The position numbers and the translations under genes were made by a program. This document shows positions 1 through 8,501 of a DNA stretch of 64,000 nt, in pieces (positions within the stretch are counted from its first letter, which is position 1; every line of letters begins with the position of its first letter). The stretch comes from Clostridium hydrogeniformans DSM 21757 (GTDB lineage Bacteria > Bacillota > Clostridia > Clostridiales > Clostridiaceae): NCBI RefSeq assembly GCF_000686705.1, contig NZ_KK366004.1, positions 616,364 to 680,363 on the forward strand. Direction: 5' to 3'. The notes under the pieces were generated by a model, which was not told the origin of the DNA, ran no database searches, and saw only the letters and a list, made by a program, of their open reading frames with translations.

Positions 1-524
1 TTGTGGCACATATAGTAAAGAAATATTCATTTCCAGGTAGGGAGGTAGATGATTTAATATCTATTGGAACTGTAGGTCTTATTAAGGCTATTGATTCCTT
101 TGATTATGAAAAGGGTACTAGACTTGCAACCTATGCAGCAAGATGTATAGAAAATGAAATACTCATGCTTATAAGGAATAATAAAAAAGTTAAGGGTGAG
201 GTATTTCTTCATGACCCAATAGGGGTAGATAAAGAGGGAAATGAAATTTCATTAATTGATGTACTAAGTACAGAAGAGGATTCCGTAGTTGAAATAGTTG
301 AAAACAAGATACAGATAAAAAAGTTATATAAACAAATAAACCTTTGTTTAACTGAGAGAGAGAAGCTTATAATAGAGATGAGATATGGGCTAATTGATGG
401 AAACTCTAAAACACAGAGAGAAATAGCAAGTATGCTTGATATTTCCAGATCTTATGTTTCTCGAATTGAAAAGAGGGCATTAAAAAAATTGTTTAAGGAG
501 TTAAATGGAAAAAATAGAGTATGA
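1..524 (+). CDS. sigK: RNA polymerase sigma-K factor, 5' end outside window
   Basis: Late mother-cell sporulation sigma factor; only the C-terminal part is present. The reading frame is open to the first base and begins in the region 2 motif (LVAHIVKKY), so the gene starts upstream of the window. Region 2.4 ([20 protein letters not shown]) and the region 4.2 helix-turn-helix ([20 protein letters not shown]) are visible. It closely resembles the sigE product encoded at about 7.7 kb, but the position next to aroE/pilT and the divergent region 3 fit sigma-K. No sign of a skin-type interruption appears in the visible part. The missing N-terminus means a pro-sequence cannot be assessed. Confidence 0.88.
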   Translation, partial: VAHIVKKYSFPGREVDDLISIGTVGLIKAIDSFDYEKGTRLATYAARCIENEILMLIRNNKKVKGEVFLHDPIGVDKEGNEISLIDVLSTEEDSVVEIVENKIQIKKLYKQINLCLTEREKLIIEMRYGLIDGNSKTQREIASMLDISRSYVSRIEKRALKKLFKELNGKNRV

Positions 525-613
525 TAGAGGTGCTAAATTTCTTTTGTAATCTTAAAATTATAAAAGGAGTTTGGCACATTTTTGTAGAATAAATTAACTA
601 GGAGCTGATATCT

Positions 614-1375
614 ATGAGAAAATGTGGATTATTAGGGAGAAATATAGGATATTCTAAGTCACCCAAAATTCATAATGATTACTATAAAATTCATAATATA
701 GACTTAGAATATGAATTATTTGACATGGAAGATAATAAGGTGGATGAGTTTTTTAATAACTTAGAGCATAGTAATATAATAGGGTTTAATGTTACTATAC
801 CTTATAAAGAAAAGGTTTTAAGATATCTGAATCACTTAGTTTACCCATCAAATATTATAGGGGCTGTAAATACTGTAGTCATAAGAGGTAATACTTATCT
901 AGGATATAACACAGATTATTTTGGGTTTATAAAAAGTTTACAGGTAAAGGGTATAGATGTAAAAGGAAAAACTATATTGATTTTAGGAAATGGTGGTTCT
1001 TCTAAAGCTATATTTTATGCACTAAAGGATTTAGGAGCATCATCAATAGATATGGCTGGACGGAACATAAAAAAAATGGAAAGAGAGTTTCTTTTAGTAG
1101 ATAATATATTGAACATAAGCTCAGACTTTAATTTTTATAAATATGATATGGTAATTAATTGTACTCCCTTAGGTAATATTAACAATCCACAGTTGCCATT
1201 TACTATAAAAAGGATAAAGAAAGATCTTATAATATACGACTTAAATTATAAGCCAAGTAAAACTAAACTTATGGAATTAGGGGAAAGTTTAGGAGCTATA
1301 TGTGTTAATGGAGAAGATATGCTTAAATTTCAAGCTTACGAAGCCATTGATATATGGTGTGAAAATCTCAAATAA
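614..1375 (+). CDS. aroE: Shikimate dehydrogenase
   Basis: Reduces 3-dehydroshikimate to shikimate with NADPH in aromatic amino acid synthesis. The 253-residue protein shows the substrate site at the N-terminus (YSKSPKIHN, then NVTIPYKEKV with the catalytic lysine), YNTDYFGF in the middle, the nucleotide-binding GNGGSSKAIFYAL near residue 125, NCTPLGN, and the C-terminal GEDMLKFQAYEAIDIW helix. The length is slightly shorter than the usual 270-285 residues, but all core motifs are present. ATG follows a TAGGAG site. It stands between sigK and pilT, 22 bases before the latter, so co-transcription with both is likely. Confidence 0.93.
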   Translation: MRKCGLLGRNIGYSKSPKIHNDYYKIHNIDLEYELFDMEDNKVDEFFNNLEHSNIIGFNVTIPYKEKVLRYLNHLVYPSNIIGAVNTVVIRGNTYLGYNTDYFGFIKSLQVKGIDVKGKTILILGNGGSSKAIFYALKDLGASSIDMAGRNIKKMEREFLLVDNILNISSDFNFYKYDMVINCTPLGNINNPQLPFTIKRIKKDLIIYDLNYKPSKTKLMELGESLGAICVNGEDMLKFQAYEAIDIWCENLK

Positions 1376-1397
1376 ACTTTAAACAGGAGGGTAAAAT

Positions 1398-2453
1398 TTG
1401 TATACATTAAGAGAATTACTAGAAATAACATTAAAGGAAAAGGCTTCAGACTTACATTTAACTGTAGGAACTACTCCAGCTATTAGAATAAATGGTGCTC
1501 TTAAGCATATTGGAGATAAAAAACTTTCTCCAAGGGACGTGGAAGGCTTTGCTAAAGAAATATTGGGAGAATATTTTGAAGAGTATTTAAATGAAGGGGA
1601 GTATGATACTTCTTATTCTATATCAGGTTTTGGAAGATTTAGAGTTAACATATTTAAGCAAAGAGGAAGCGATGCTATTGCTCTTAGAGTAATAACTTTG
1701 AAGGTTCCAACTTTAAGTGAGTTAAATCATCCACCTGTTATAAAGGACTTAATAAATAAACAAAGAGGGCTGATATTAGTAACAGGACCAACAGGAAGTG
1801 GAAAAAGTACAACCTTAGCAGCCATGATAAATGAGATAAATAATACTAGAGATGCTCACATAATAACCCTAGAAGATCCTATAGAATACTTACATAAACA
1901 TAATAAATCTATAATTAACCAAAGAGAAATAGGAAAAGATACAAAGTCCTATGAAAAAGCTTTAAAGGCTATACTTAGAGAAGATCCAGATGTTATATTA
2001 GTGGGAGAAATGAGGGATATAGAAACTATAGCAGTGGCTATAACAGCAGCGGAAACAGGTCATCTTGTACTTTCTACCCTTCATACCATAGGGGCAGCAA
2101 AGACTATTGATAGAATAGTAGATGTTTTCCCTCCTCATCAGCAGCAACAAATAAAAGTGCAGCTAGCAGCAGTGCTTCAGGGAGTAGTATCTCAGCAACT
2201 TCTTCCAAGAGAAGATGGAGAGGGTAGAGTTTCAGCTTTAGAAATTATGACATCAACTCCTGCTATACAAAACTTAATAAGAGAAGGAAAAACTCATCAA
2301 ATAGAGTCTTCTGTTCAAACAGGAAGTAAGTATGGTATGAAAACCATGGATATGGCTATAGTACAACTTTATAAAAGTGGAATAATAACAGAAGAAACAG
2401 CTATGACCTTTGCAGTAGACAGAGAAATGATAAGTAGAATGATGCTTCTTTAA
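1398..2453 (+). CDS. pilT: Type IV pilus retraction ATPase PilT
   Basis: Hexameric cytoplasmic ATPase that retracts type IV pili. The 351-residue protein has the PilT N-terminal PAS-like domain, Walker A GPTGSGKST at residues 130-138, the Asp box ITLEDPIEY, Walker B ILVGEMRD, and the His box TGHLVLSTLHT. The C-terminal half keeps the retraction-type stretch VSALEIM and AIQNLIREGKTHQ, which favours PilT over PilB. The start is TTG, seven bases after AGGAGG. No pilin or other pilus assembly gene is in the window, so the apparatus must be encoded elsewhere. A terminator follows directly. Confidence 0.93.
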   Translation: MYTLRELLEITLKEKASDLHLTVGTTPAIRINGALKHIGDKKLSPRDVEGFAKEILGEYFEEYLNEGEYDTSYSISGFGRFRVNIFKQRGSDAIALRVITLKVPTLSELNHPPVIKDLINKQRGLILVTGPTGSGKSTTLAAMINEINNTRDAHIITLEDPIEYLHKHNKSIINQREIGKDTKSYEKALKAILREDPDVILVGEMRDIETIAVAITAAETGHLVLSTLHTIGAAKTIDRIVDVFPPHQQQQIKVQLAAVLQGVVSQQLLPREDGEGRVSALEIMTSTPAIQNLIREGKTHQIESSVQTGSKYGMKTMDMAIVQLYKSGIITEETAMTFAVDREMISRMMLL

Positions 2454-2454
2454 T

Positions 2455-2483
2455 AAAGGATGGCCTTGGCTATCCTTTTTTTT
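2455..2483 (+). terminator. Rho-independent terminator after pilT
   Basis: An 11-bp stem (AAAGGATGGCC with GGCTATCCTTT, one G-T pair) is followed by a run of T. It begins just after the pilT stop codon. Confidence 0.85.
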
Positions 2484-2549
2484 ACCTAAAATATAGTTTT
2501 ATAATAATAAGTTTAAGTTAAGAACCTCCTCCTAGTTATGCTTAGGAAT

Positions 2550-2591
2550 ATTATTCCATAAACAGCGAAGATTATTCCATAAACAGCGAAG
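2550..2591. repeat. Two perfect 21-bp tandem repeats
   Basis: Unit 1 is at 2550-2570 and unit 2 at 2571-2591. They are identical, beginning ATTATTCCATAAACAG and ending CGAAG. A further ATTAT at 2592-2596 starts a third unit. It lies in the otherwise featureless 270-base gap before the glycosyltransferase gene, between a terminator and the presumed promoter region. No protein is encoded here. Confidence 0.85.
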
Positions 2592-2752
2592 ATTATATTT
2601 TTAGAATTAAGTGAAATATATGATTAATCAAGTAATATAATATTATGGGAAATATTAATAAAATCATAAATAAAAAATAATTGAAATTAAATAAAGGTAT
2701 AGTATTTAAAATTGATTTGTGTTAAAATAACTTTGATTAAGGGGGAGATACA

Positions 2753-4027
2753 ATGGAAATCTTTAATTCCTTAGTACACATTATATCAGCAGTATTTACT
2801 AATTTAGTTTTTGGAGTATCAATGTATTACTTAATACTTTCTTTTTTTGGACTTATAAGATTTAAGGAAAAAAAGGAATTTTCTCCAAAGAAGAGCTTTG
2901 CATTTATAGTAGCAGCTCATAATGAAGAAATGGTTATAGAAGACATTATAAATAGTTTACATATGGTTGACTATCCCAAAGATTTATATGACATCTTTGT
3001 TATTGCTGATAATTGTACGGATAATACTGCGCTTAAAGCTAGGGAATCAGGTGCCTTAGTTTTTGAGAGGGTTAATAAAACTGAAAGAGGAAAGGGTTAT
3101 GCCTTAGAATGGATGTTTGATAAGATATTTAAAATGGAGAGAAAATATGATGCAGTAGTAGTTCTAGATGCAGACAACCTAGTTTCAAAAAACTTTTTAA
3201 AAGTTATGAATAATAAATTATGTAATGGATACAAGGTAGTACAAGGATATCTTGATAGTAAAAATCCTATGGATACCTGGATAACAGGAAGTTACTCTAT
3301 AGCATTTTGGACTTCAAATAGAATGTTTCAATTGTCTAGAAGTAACTTAGGGTTATCAAATCAGCTTGGTGGAACAGGATTTTGTATAGATACTAATGTA
3401 TTAAAGGATTTAGGATGGGGAGCTACTTGTCTTACTGAAGATTTAGAGTTCACTTGTAAGCTTGTGTTAAATGACTGTAAGGTAGGTTGGGCACACGAGG
3501 CTATTATATATGATGAAAAACCTTTAACACTTGTTCAGTCATGGGCACAAAGAAGAAGATGGATGCAAGGGTTTGCAGACGTTGCTTCTAGATATTTCTT
3601 TAGACTTATGAAGAAGGCAATAAAAGAATTTAATGTGGTAGCTTTAGATTGTGCTTTGTATAGTATTCAGCCAATAGTAATAATACTTTTAGGAGTAGCT
3701 ATGATTTTAAATGCTATGAATTACTTCTTAATGGCACCAGAGCTTATAACTAAAGCTATAACCATGATGCAAACTGCTAACTTTACTATGTTTAAGGCAG
3801 GAGCGGTATTACTTATTGCTATGCAATTTATATATACACCCTTTATTTTAATTCTTGATAATAAACTTAGTTTTAAAATATTCTTATATTATTTAATCTA
3901 TCCAATTTATGCAATAACTTGGATGCCAATATCTATTCAGGGAATATTAAATAAGGATAAAAAGGAGTGGTCACATACTTTACATACAAGAAGTATAAAG
4001 ATCACAGACCTTGAAGAAGCGAAATAA
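2753..4027 (+). CDS. Membrane glycosyltransferase, family 2
   Basis: Processive-type GT2 enzyme of the cellulose synthase/hyaluronan synthase/PgaC group; the sugar donor and product are unknown. The 424-residue protein has an N-terminal membrane segment (about 10-33), then a GT-A domain: FIVAAHNEE, the nucleotide-binding IADNCTDNT, the metal-binding LDADN (DxD), the acceptor-site TEDLE, and QRRRW at about residue 265, the signature of processive transferases. Three to four membrane helices fill the C-terminus (about 298-405). It has its own strong site (GGGGGAG) and is flanked by terminators, so it is probably monocistronic. Placement between pilT and ftsA suggests a cell-surface polysaccharide role, but this is inference. 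Confidence 0.85.
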   Translation: MEIFNSLVHIISAVFTNLVFGVSMYYLILSFFGLIRFKEKKEFSPKKSFAFIVAAHNEEMVIEDIINSLHMVDYPKDLYDIFVIADNCTDNTALKARESGALVFERVNKTERGKGYALEWMFDKIFKMERKYDAVVVLDADNLVSKNFLKVMNNKLCNGYKVVQGYLDSKNPMDTWITGSYSIAFWTSNRMFQLSRSNLGLSNQLGGTGFCIDTNVLKDLGWGATCLTEDLEFTCKLVLNDCKVGWAHEAIIYDEKPLTLVQSWAQRRRWMQGFADVASRYFFRLMKKAIKEFNVVALDCALYSIQPIVIILLGVAMILNAMNYFLMAPELITKAITMMQTANFTMFKAGAVLLIAMQFIYTPFILILDNKLSFKIFLYYLIYPIYAITWMPISIQGILNKDKKEWSHTLHTRSIKITDLEEAK

Positions 4028-4056
4028 GGACGAGGTATCTCGTCCTTTGCTTTTTT
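4026..4056 (+). terminator. Rho-independent terminator after glycosyltransferase gene
   Basis: The stem AAGGACGAG / CTCGTCCTT has a GTAT loop and is followed by TGCTTTTTT. Confidence 0.88.
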
Positions 4057-4191
4057 ATATATTATAGGATATACTAAAGAATATATAAAAATTCACTGGA
4101 AATATACCATATTTAAAAGGAATTTTTAAAAACATGTTGAATATATAGTATGAGTTTAAATGCTATCTGCGAAGGAGGTAGACAAAAGAGG

Positions 4192-5427
4192 ATGAATAAC
4201 AATTATATAGTTGGTATTGATATGGGATCCTCATCTATATATGGAATGATAGGCAAGGCAGATAAGCAGGGAAAACTAAAAATATTAGCAAGTACTGAAA
4301 TAAAATGTGATGGGATAAAAAAAGGTATAGTTGTTAATATAGATAGTGTAACTGAAGCTTTAAGAAGTTGCCTTGAAGACATGGAAAGAGTTATTAATCT
4401 ATATATAGACGAAGTTTTTATAGGAATACCTTCATCGATTTGTAGGCTTGTGTCTAATAAGGGAATTATAGCTATTTCAGGAGAAGAAGATACTATAGAT
4501 GAAGCTGAGGTAAAAAGGGTTTTAGATGCAGCTAAGAGGGTTTCTATAGGTAAGTATGAAAAAGTTATTGATATAATTCCAGAAAAATTTATAATTGATG
4601 AGTCTTATGAAATTGATAATCCCTTAAATATGAAGGGAAGTAGATTAGAAGTAGATGCAAAAATTGTTGTGGCTAATGAGATTCACTTAGATTCTATATA
4701 TAAGTGTTTTGATAATTTAAAGGTGGGAATAAAGGGCACAACTTTAAAGATAAATGCAGCATCTACATTTATCTTAACTAAAGAAGATAAGAGGGAAACT
4801 ATAGCTATTATAGATGTTGGGGTTGATAATACAGATATAGGGATTTATAAAAATGGTACCTTAGTACATATGAATTCTTTTAATATAGGTGGGAATAATA
4901 TAACAGGAGATATTATGTATTGCACAAAGGTTTCATTTAAAGAAGCTGAAGAATTAAAGTTTAAGTATGCAGAGCTAGGCAGAGGTCTTGAAGACATAGA
5001 ATTAGGAACAAAGGGTGAAGAATATGGTCTTCAAGGAAATATATTATGTGATATAATAGATGCTAGAATTGAGGAAATTTTAAACTTTATTTCAGATGAG
5101 TTAAAGAACTCTTCATATATGGACGATATAAGCACAGTGATAATTTATGGAGGGGGAATTTCTCAGTATAAATCTTTAGTGAGTATAGGCAAAAGAGTGA
5201 TATCTAAGCCAATATATGCTTTTAATAAAAGTACTACAGATTTAGAGAATACTTTAACTATTAATTCATTAGGAATTGTTAAACATGTCTTTAATGAGTT
5301 GAAAATTAGTTATAATAAAATAACTGATAATAAGATTGAAAATAATGAAACTGAAATTAATAATAAAGAAAAGAAGCCAGAAGGTTTTATGAGGAAAATA
5401 AAGAGTTTTCTAGGTGAATATTTCTAA
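4192..5427 (+). CDS. ftsA: Cell division protein FtsA
   Basis: Actin-like ATPase that tethers FtsZ to the membrane at the septum. The phosphate-1 motif GIDMGSSSIYGMIG is at the N-terminus, IIDVGVDNTDIGIY (phosphate 2) is near residue 215, and VIIYGGGIS (adenosine loop) is near residue 325. The last residues, GFMRKIKSFLGEYF, form the short amphipathic membrane-targeting helix typical of FtsA, separated by a charged Asn/Glu/Lys-rich linker. The frame is open back to an ATG at 4150, but that has no ribosome site, whereas AAGGAGGT at 4172-4179 serves the ATG at 4192. The 411-residue length is normal. ftsZ follows 15 bases downstream, so the two form an operon. Confidence 0.9.
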   Translation: MNNNYIVGIDMGSSSIYGMIGKADKQGKLKILASTEIKCDGIKKGIVVNIDSVTEALRSCLEDMERVINLYIDEVFIGIPSSICRLVSNKGIIAISGEEDTIDEAEVKRVLDAAKRVSIGKYEKVIDIIPEKFIIDESYEIDNPLNMKGSRLEVDAKIVVANEIHLDSIYKCFDNLKVGIKGTTLKINAASTFILTKEDKRETIAIIDVGVDNTDIGIYKNGTLVHMNSFNIGGNNITGDIMYCTKVSFKEAEELKFKYAELGRGLEDIELGTKGEEYGLQGNILCDIIDARIEEILNFISDELKNSSYMDDISTVIIYGGGISQYKSLVSIGKRVISKPIYAFNKSTTDLENTLTINSLGIVKHVFNELKISYNKITDNKIENNETEINNKEKKPEGFMRKIKSFLGEYF

Positions 5428-5442
5428 AGAGGAGGAATTGTC

Positions 5443-6564
5443 TTGTTAGATTTTGATGTAGATGTTCAACAGTTTGCCAATATTAAGGTTATAGGTTGTG
5501 GAGGCGGAGGAAACAACGCTGTTAATAGAATGATAATTGAAGGATTAAAAAATGTAGAGTTCATATCTGTAAATACAGATAAGCAAGCTCTAATGTTATC
5601 TCATGCTACCCAAAAGATTCAAATAGGAGATAAACTAACAAAAGGACTTGGAGCAGGAGCTAATCCAGAAATAGGAAAGAAGGCTGCAGAAGAGAGTAAG
5701 GAAGAAATATCCCAAGCTATTAAAGGTGCGGACATGGTATTTATAACTGCTGGTATGGGTGGCGGAACCGGTACAGGAGCAGCACCAGTGGTTGCAGAAA
5801 TAGCTAAGTCTATGGGTATACTTACAGTGGGAGTTGTGACAAAGCCATTTCCATTTGAGGGAAGAAAAAGAATGCTTCATGCAGAAATGGGAATAAATAA
5901 TCTAAAAGAAAGAGTAGATACTCTAGTTACAATACCAAATGAAAGATTATTGACTATGGTAGATAAAAAAACTACCTTACTTGATTCTTTTAAAATGGCA
6001 GATGATATTTTAAGACAGGGTGTTCAAGGTATATCAGACCTTATAACAATACCTGGACTTGTTAACCTTGACTTTGCAGATGTTAGAACAGTAATGGTTG
6101 ATAAAGGGCTTGCTCACATGGGTGTAGGATATGGAGCAGGAGACAATAGAGCAGCAGATGCGGCTAAACAAGCTATATCTTCTCCATTACTTGAAACTTC
6201 AATAGTAGGAGCTACAGGAGTGCTTTTAAATGTTACAGGTGGTACAGATCTTGGACTTCTTGAAATAAATGAAGCGGCAGAGGTTGTACAACAGGCAGCA
6301 GATCCAGACGCTAACATAATATTTGGAGCTGTTATAGATGAAAATCTTAAGGATGAAATAAGAATAACTGTTATAGCAACTGGTTTTGAATCAGAAAAAG
6401 AGATTGTTAAAAGACCAGAGGAAAACATAGTTAAAGAGCCAGTTAAGGAACAAAGAATCAGAACGGAACAAGAATCTGATGACATGGAAGAAGTGGCACC
6501 AACAAGAACATATAATGATAATGATATAGAAATACCAGCTTTCTTAAGAAAGAATAAGAGATAG
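5443..6564 (+). CDS. ftsZ: Cell division GTPase FtsZ
   Basis: Tubulin-like GTPase that forms the division ring. The protein is 373 residues and starts at TTG, eight bases after AGAGGAGG. Motifs seen are [15 protein letters not shown] at the N-terminus, the tubulin signature [14 protein letters not shown] near residue 105, and the T7 loop [10 protein letters not shown] near residue 205. The C-terminal core is followed by a variable acidic linker and the conserved peptide [12 protein letters not shown] that binds FtsA and SepF. A hairpin terminator follows at once, separating the division genes from the sporulation genes downstream. Confidence 0.97.
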   Translation: MLDFDVDVQQFANIKVIGCGGGGNNAVNRMIIEGLKNVEFISVNTDKQALMLSHATQKIQIGDKLTKGLGAGANPEIGKKAAEESKEEISQAIKGADMVFITAGMGGGTGTGAAPVVAEIAKSMGILTVGVVTKPFPFEGRKRMLHAEMGINNLKERVDTLVTIPNERLLTMVDKKTTLLDSFKMADDILRQGVQGISDLITIPGLVNLDFADVRTVMVDKGLAHMGVGYGAGDNRAADAAKQAISSPLLETSIVGATGVLLNVTGGTDLGLLEINEAAEVVQQAADPDANIIFGAVIDENLKDEIRITVIATGFESEKEIVKRPEENIVKEPVKEQRIRTEQESDDMEEVAPTRTYNDNDIEIPAFLRKNKR

Positions 6565-6600
6565 TCAGTAGTTTATACTACTGACCATCTCTTTATTTTT
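6556..6600 (+). terminator. Rho-independent terminator after ftsZ
   Basis: A 17-bp stem (AAGAGATAGTCAGTAGT with ACTACTGACCATCTCTT, one G-T pair) with a TTAT loop is followed by TATTTTT. Confidence 0.88.
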
Positions 6601-6627
6601 GCACAATATATTGCTTAATAGGATAGA

Positions 6628-6687
6628 AATTCCATGATATTTAAAATAGATATAAATACTTATGTCTATTTTAAATATCATGGAATT
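6628..6687. repeat. Perfect 23-bp inverted repeat, function unknown
   Basis: The left arm at 6628-6650 (AATTCCATGATATTT...) is exactly complementary to the right arm at 6665-6687. Including a G-T pair and three further pairs, the stem reaches 27 bp with a 6-base loop. There is no clean T-run after it on either strand, and the ftsZ terminator already precedes it. Confidence 0.7.
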
Positions 6688-6849
6688 GTTTATTATTTAA
6701 GAATTTATATTAAATAAGTTTTACTATAAATACATTGAGTAATAGTTACACTTATATAAAAATATATGGAGATAAAAAATAGTATGAAAAGATAAATGGG
6801 TAAAAATGTAAAAAAATAAAAGAATAAAAAAACTTATAAATTTTATGAA

Positions 6850-6882
6850 GTGACAAAATTTTAAGAATAAGCCAGTTATAAT
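6850..6882 (+). promoter_or_regulatory. Putative spoIIG promoter with long spacer
   Basis: A near-consensus -35 GTGACA (6850-6855) and a perfect -10 TATAAT (6877-6882) are separated by 21 bases. The B. subtilis spoIIG promoter is known for a 22-base spacer and Spo0A activation at the -35. TGACAAA at 6851-6857 overlaps the -35 and matches 5 of 7 bases of the 0A box TGTCGAA. The TATAAT ends 21 bases before the spoIIGA start codon. Confidence 0.6.
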
Positions 6883-6903
6883 AGTTATCAAGGGGGGAGT
6901 GAA

Positions 6904-7707
6904 ATGGAGGTATATGCAGATATACTAATCTTTGAAAATTTTATTGTGAATTTATTTTTACTATATTTAACCTCACAAACCTTAAGGACAAAATATTCTA
7001 TTAAAAGGTTTATAATTCCATCTCTTATAGGAGCTTTATACTGTATAGTTGTACTTTTTGATTTTTTAAGCTTTTTAAATAATTTACCTATAAAAATTTT
7101 AGTAAGTTTTTTAATGACTTTTTTAGTTTTTAGAAAGAGGGAAATATTATTTTTAATAAAGAGTTCTATAGTATATATAATTTACTCTATGGTACTTGCA
7201 GGAGTATGCGTTTTTGTTGATATTTCAAAAGAAACAACCTTCTCCTTAAATTATCAAGTTGTGAATTTCTCCTATAAATATTTACTCTTATCTTTAATGA
7301 TTATTTATTTGTTTAGTAGCCGTATAAATACATTTGTACAAGATAGAAAGTCTATGAATAAATATATTTATGATATTGAGATACTAGATAACAACTTTAA
7401 GGCAAAGATGAGGGCTTTTTTAGATACAGGAAATGAACTTAGAGAACCAGCCACTAATTTGCCAGTTATAATAATTGAAGAAAATGTACTAAAAGATTAT
7501 AGATTAGAGAATAAGGATACTTTTAAAATACCCTATGCAGCTGTAAATGGACATAAGGGTGAACTTCAGGGATTTAAACCTTTAGGGGTAAAGATATCAT
7601 ATGATGATAATAATATACAATTTAGAGAAGTTATTGTTTGCCTTTGCAAGGAAAGATTAAGCAATACAGATGATTATGTAGCGTTGTTATCAAGAGGATT
7701 AATATAG
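6904..7707 (+). CDS. spoIIGA: Sporulation sigma-E factor processing peptidase SpoIIGA
   Basis: Membrane aspartic protease that removes the pro-sequence of sigma-E after a signal from the forespore. The N-terminal half (about residues 1-140) is five hydrophobic helices. The soluble C-terminal half carries the catalytic triplet in [10 protein letters not shown] near residue 177, followed by the conserved LPVIIIEE. The start ATG follows AAGGGGGGAG. Its substrate gene sigE begins only a few bases downstream, as in B. subtilis. The 267-residue length is slightly short for the family. Confidence 0.93.
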   Translation: MEVYADILIFENFIVNLFLLYLTSQTLRTKYSIKRFIIPSLIGALYCIVVLFDFLSFLNNLPIKILVSFLMTFLVFRKREILFLIKSSIVYIIYSMVLAGVCVFVDISKETTFSLNYQVVNFSYKYLLLSLMIIYLFSSRINTFVQDRKSMNKYIYDIEILDNNFKAKMRAFLDTGNELREPATNLPVIIIEENVLKDYRLENKDTFKIPYAAVNGHKGELQGFKPLGVKISYDDNNIQFREVIVCLCKERLSNTDDYVALLSRGLI

Positions 7708-7718
7708 GGGGGATGAAT

Positions 7719-8426
7719 GTGATAAAACTTAGGATATTGTTAAATAGAATTTTAACTAAAATGAAGTTATTTACAAAAAAACTTTATTACATAGGAGGCA
7801 ATGATGCTCTTCCACCTCCCTTATCTAAGGATGAGGAAGAGGATTTAGTCTTAAAACTTGTAAAGGGTGAAAAAAGTGTAAAGAGCACCCTCATCGAAAG
7901 GAATTTGAGGTTAGTGGTATATATTGCAAGAAAGTTTGAAAATACAGGGGTTTCAGTTGAAGATTTAACATCTGTTGGAACTATAGGACTTATTAAGGCA
8001 GTAAGTACCTTTGACCCAGAAAAGAAAATAAAACTTGCTACTTATGCTTCTAGGTGCATAGAAAATGAAATTCTTATGTATCTTAGAAGAAATTCAAAGG
8101 TGAAAGCAGAAATTTCCTTTTATGAACCATTAAATACAGACTGGGATGGGAATGAGCTATTATTATCTGACATATTAGGTACAGAAAATGATACAGTTTA
8201 TAACTATATAGAAGATGAAATAGATAGAGAACTTTTATGTGTTGCCTTGGATAAATTAAATGAAAGAGAAAAAGAAATTGTAAGACTTAGATTTGGTCTT
8301 CAGGGCACTAAGGAAAAGACACAAAAGGAAGTTGCAGATATGCTTGGGATATCTCAATCTTATATATCTAGATTAGAAAAAAGAATTATTAGTAGACTAA
8401 AAAAAGAAATAAATAAAATGTTATAG
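7719..8426 (+). CDS. sigE: RNA polymerase sigma-E factor (pro-form)
   Basis: Early mother-cell sporulation sigma factor, made as an inactive precursor. Residues after the N-terminal amphipathic pro-sequence read [19 protein letters not shown], matching the cleavage region of B. subtilis pro-sigma-E. Regions 2 ([37 protein letters not shown]) and 4 ([28 protein letters not shown]) are intact. Two starts are possible: ATG at 7713, which touches the GGGGGG ribosome site, and GTG at 7719, which has a normal six-base spacing and gives a better-aligned N-terminus. The latter is chosen, giving 235 residues. It is co-transcribed with spoIIGA. Confidence 0.95.
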   Translation: MIKLRILLNRILTKMKLFTKKLYYIGGNDALPPPLSKDEEEDLVLKLVKGEKSVKSTLIERNLRLVVYIARKFENTGVSVEDLTSVGTIGLIKAVSTFDPEKKIKLATYASRCIENEILMYLRRNSKVKAEISFYEPLNTDWDGNELLLSDILGTENDTVYNYIEDEIDRELLCVALDKLNEREKEIVRLRFGLQGTKEKTQKEVADMLGISQSYISRLEKRIISRLKKEINKML

Positions 8427-8437
8427 GGTTGTCAGCG

Positions 8438-8467
8438 GTATAAAATTTTATCCCTGAGGGAACACTT
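8438..8467 (+). promoter_or_regulatory. Putative sigma-F promoter of sigG
   Basis: GTATA at 8438-8442 fits the sigma-F -35 (GYWTA). After 15 bases, GGGAACACTT at 8458-8467 matches nine of ten positions of the sigma-F -10 (GGnRAnAHTR). The predicted start lies about 10-15 bases before the sigG ribosome site. The downstream gene is transcribed by sigma-F in B. subtilis. Confidence 0.6.
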
Positions 8468-8501
8468 TTAATTGAATTACTCTGAAGGGACTGATAACTA
8501 T

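Noticed and set aside
571-588. TGGCAC before aroE resembling a sigma-54 -24 element
   Set aside because: The distance to the next TTG-like element is one base short and the -12 reads TTGT, not TTGC; no sigma-54 activator is nearby.
2550-2596. Short CRISPR array
   Set aside because: The 21-bp units are directly adjacent without spacers and no cas gene is present.
6114-6485. 123-codon reverse frame opposite ftsZ
   Set aside because: It has no ribosome site and lies wholly inside a well-supported gene; its amino acid make-up is that of a complement shadow.
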